Origin: Prolixibacteraceae bacterium
GTDB lineage: Bacteria > Bacteroidota > Bacteroidia > Bacteroidales > Prolixibacteraceae
Length of the DNA stretch: 13,756 nt
Direction of reading: 5' to 3'
Assembly: GCA_023228025.1 (NCBI GenBank)
Contig: JALOCD010000110.1
Coordinates: forward strand, 1 to 13,756
Positions 12,633 to 13,756 of this stretch are shown piece after piece; positions within the stretch are counted from its first letter, which is position 1; the number at the start of each line of letters is the position of its first letter. The position numbers and the translations under genes were made by a program. The notes beneath the pieces were generated by a model. That model made no database searches and had not been told where the DNA came from. It saw only the letters and a list, made by a program, of their open reading frames with translations.

Positions 12633-13756
12633 TTACAACAAAACGATTTCATAGATTCCTGGTACTCCTGTGAACTCTTTCAGCACGAGTCGTACATGCC
12701 GGGTAGTGAATCCCTCTAATTTTAACTCAGCCCGGCTGCCAATAGTGGTTCCTTTGTAAACGGTTTTCCAGGTTTCTCCTTTGAGATATTGCAGTTCAAA
12801 AGATTTGATTGCTTCCCCATTTTCGTAGATAATTGCGCTCGAAATCTTCTCTGGTTTTCCAAGATCTATCCCGGCCCATGGTAATTTATCCTCTTTGTCA
12901 GGGGTCCAATATTCTCCCGCCCAGTCACCATTGGTGATCGAAGCGATCCCTCTCCAGTGCGGATCAGGATTGGTGGATGCGGTAGCTTTCTTTTGGTAGG
13001 AGAGAGATTGAGAACCTATTTCCATGGGTTTCAGGTCCATTACATTACCGGATGTTTCAATCTCTACAATGGTATTGATCGGTTGCAGTGTTGACCCTGA
13101 GAATTCCAAGACGTTATTCCCCCCTTTTTTGATCACTTTAAGTTTTCCGCCAGTGGCCAACCGGCAATTTTTGATCTCCAGCCCAAAATCAGGCAATACG
13201 ATTTGAACATGATCACCGTTCCATTTCAGGATATGCAGATAAATGGTATTGCCTTTCCGGGTACTGACACCCCAGTCGGTTGGTTTGAAAGGGCCGCCTC
13301 TGGTACCATAAATAGTATAGCCATATTTTTCGAGCCACTGTCCCATCTCCTTCAGACGATCTGCCTGCAGGGGTTCTATGCGCCCATCCGGCATAGGTCC
13401 CACATTGAACAAAAGGTTACCGTCTCCGCCGGCAGTACGGATCAAAGTGTGCAGGCATTGTTCCAGTGTCTTCACCTTGTCATCCGGTTTCCAGGCCCAT
13501 TGGTTGCCAATCGTCATACAACTCTCCCAGGGGCGGTCATTCTGGAACCCGCCCACACGCTGTTCCGGTGTATCAAAGTCACCATTTGCACCGGTACGGT
13601 TGTTGATGATGATATCTGGCTGAATGGTATGGGCAAAGTCGATCACACTCTGGCCCCGGATTGCATCGAACCTTTGCGGTACATCAAACCAAAGAACAAA
13701 AAGGGGACCATAGTTCAGCAACAGTTCGGCTACCTGTTTTTTCAGGTAGGTAGTGT
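12633..13756 (-). CDS. GH29 alpha-L-fucosidase with C-terminal discoidin-like domain (5' end outside window)
   Basis: The frame is open to the window edge at 13756; the TTG at 13719-13721 is not the start because upstream codons (TTYLKKQVAEL) continue the GH29 barrel. About 373 residues are visible. YGPLFVLWFD carries the WFD motif whose Asp is the GH29 nucleophile. It is followed by IQPDIIINNRTG, GDFDTPEQRVG, RPWESCMTIGNQWAW and AGGDGNLLFNVGPMPDGRIE, all typical family blocks; the Glu of WES is a candidate acid/base position. Next come a C-terminal barrel-associated beta domain and, over the last 120 residues or so, a discoidin/F5-8C-like region (ATASTNPDPHWRG..., WAGIDLGKPEKISSAIIYE, RHVRLVLKEF). 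GH29 enzymes release alpha-linked L-fucose with retention. Bacteroidota homologues are usually exported, but the signal would lie beyond the window. It is co-oriented with, and 35 bp from, the mutarotase gene. Confidence 0.9.
   Translation of the reverse strand, partial: TTYLKKQVAELLLNYGPLFVLWFDVPQRFDAIRGQSVIDFAHTIQPDIIINNRTGANGDFDTPEQRVGGFQNDRPWESCMTIGNQWAWKPDDKVKTLEQCLHTLIRTAGGDGNLLFNVGPMPDGRIEPLQADRLKEMGQWLEKYGYTIYGTRGGPFKPTDWGVSTRKGNTIYLHILKWNGDHVQIVLPDFGLEIKNCRLATGGKLKVIKKGGNNVLEFSGSTLQPINTIVEIETSGNVMDLKPMEIGSQSLSYQKKATASTNPDPHWRGIASITNGDWAGEYWTPDKEDKLPWAGIDLGKPEKISSAIIYENGEAIKSFELQYLKGETWKTVYKGTTIGSRAELKLEGFTTRHVRLVLKEFTGVPGIYEIVLL

Overview
The window looks like chromosomal DNA of a Bacteroidota bacterium, most likely a Marinilabiliales/Prolixibacteraceae-type glycan degrader. 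This rests on moderate GC, A-rich leaders without clear Shine-Dalgarno sequences, and the gene families present (GH29 fucosidase, RhaT, FucP, DUF718 mutarotase, SGNH esterases, AraC regulator). The genus is inferred, not shown.

Layout, left to right. (1) 1-549: remnants of two accessory or defence-type genes on the + strand, a RhuM-like C-terminal fragment and an AbiEi-type antitoxin fragment with an internal deletion. (2) 652-4754, minus strand: sugar transport and deacylation genes, several broken. Read in the direction of transcription they are an intact RhaT-type symporter, a GH29 fucosidase reduced to its two ends, a stray secretory leader, an SGNH lipoprotein, an SGNH-alpha/beta-hydrolase fusion, and a truncated FucP permease. 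(3) 4898-11112, minus strand: a compact cluster of a URO-D-superfamily protein, a TIM-barrel sugar isomerase/epimerase-like protein, and two large self-contained membrane oxygenases. The first oxygenase is a fatty-acid-desaturase/MocD-like domain fused to a MocE-like Rieske domain and an NqrF-like reductase. The second is a sterol-desaturase/hydroxylase domain fused to an FNR-like reductase and a plant-type 2Fe-2S ferredoxin. A single in-frame TAG cuts the ferredoxin off the second one. (4) 11113-11271: divergent intergenic region with a direct repeat spaced 63 bp. (5) 11272-12144, plus strand: AraC-family regulator. (6) 12198-12267: long inverted repeat. (7) 12274-13756, minus strand: DUF718 L-rhamnose/L-fucose mutarotase and the 3' part of a GH29 alpha-L-fucosidase with a discoidin-like C-terminus, running off the right edge.

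How the genes may work together (inference): esterases remove acyl groups, the fucosidase releases a 6-deoxyhexose, RhaT/FucP import it and the mutarotase equilibrates its anomers. The AraC protein is the obvious candidate inducer-responsive switch. The two oxygenases do not fit ordinary fucose or rhamnose catabolism. Because the first resembles a fusion of the rhizopine proteins MocD and MocE with a reductase, the most interesting reading is that the locus oxidatively demethylates or hydroxylates a modified deoxy sugar, such as an O-methyl fucose or rhamnose. This is the best candidate for an undescribed system here. The left third shows repeated gene decay in which gene ends are kept and middles are lost.
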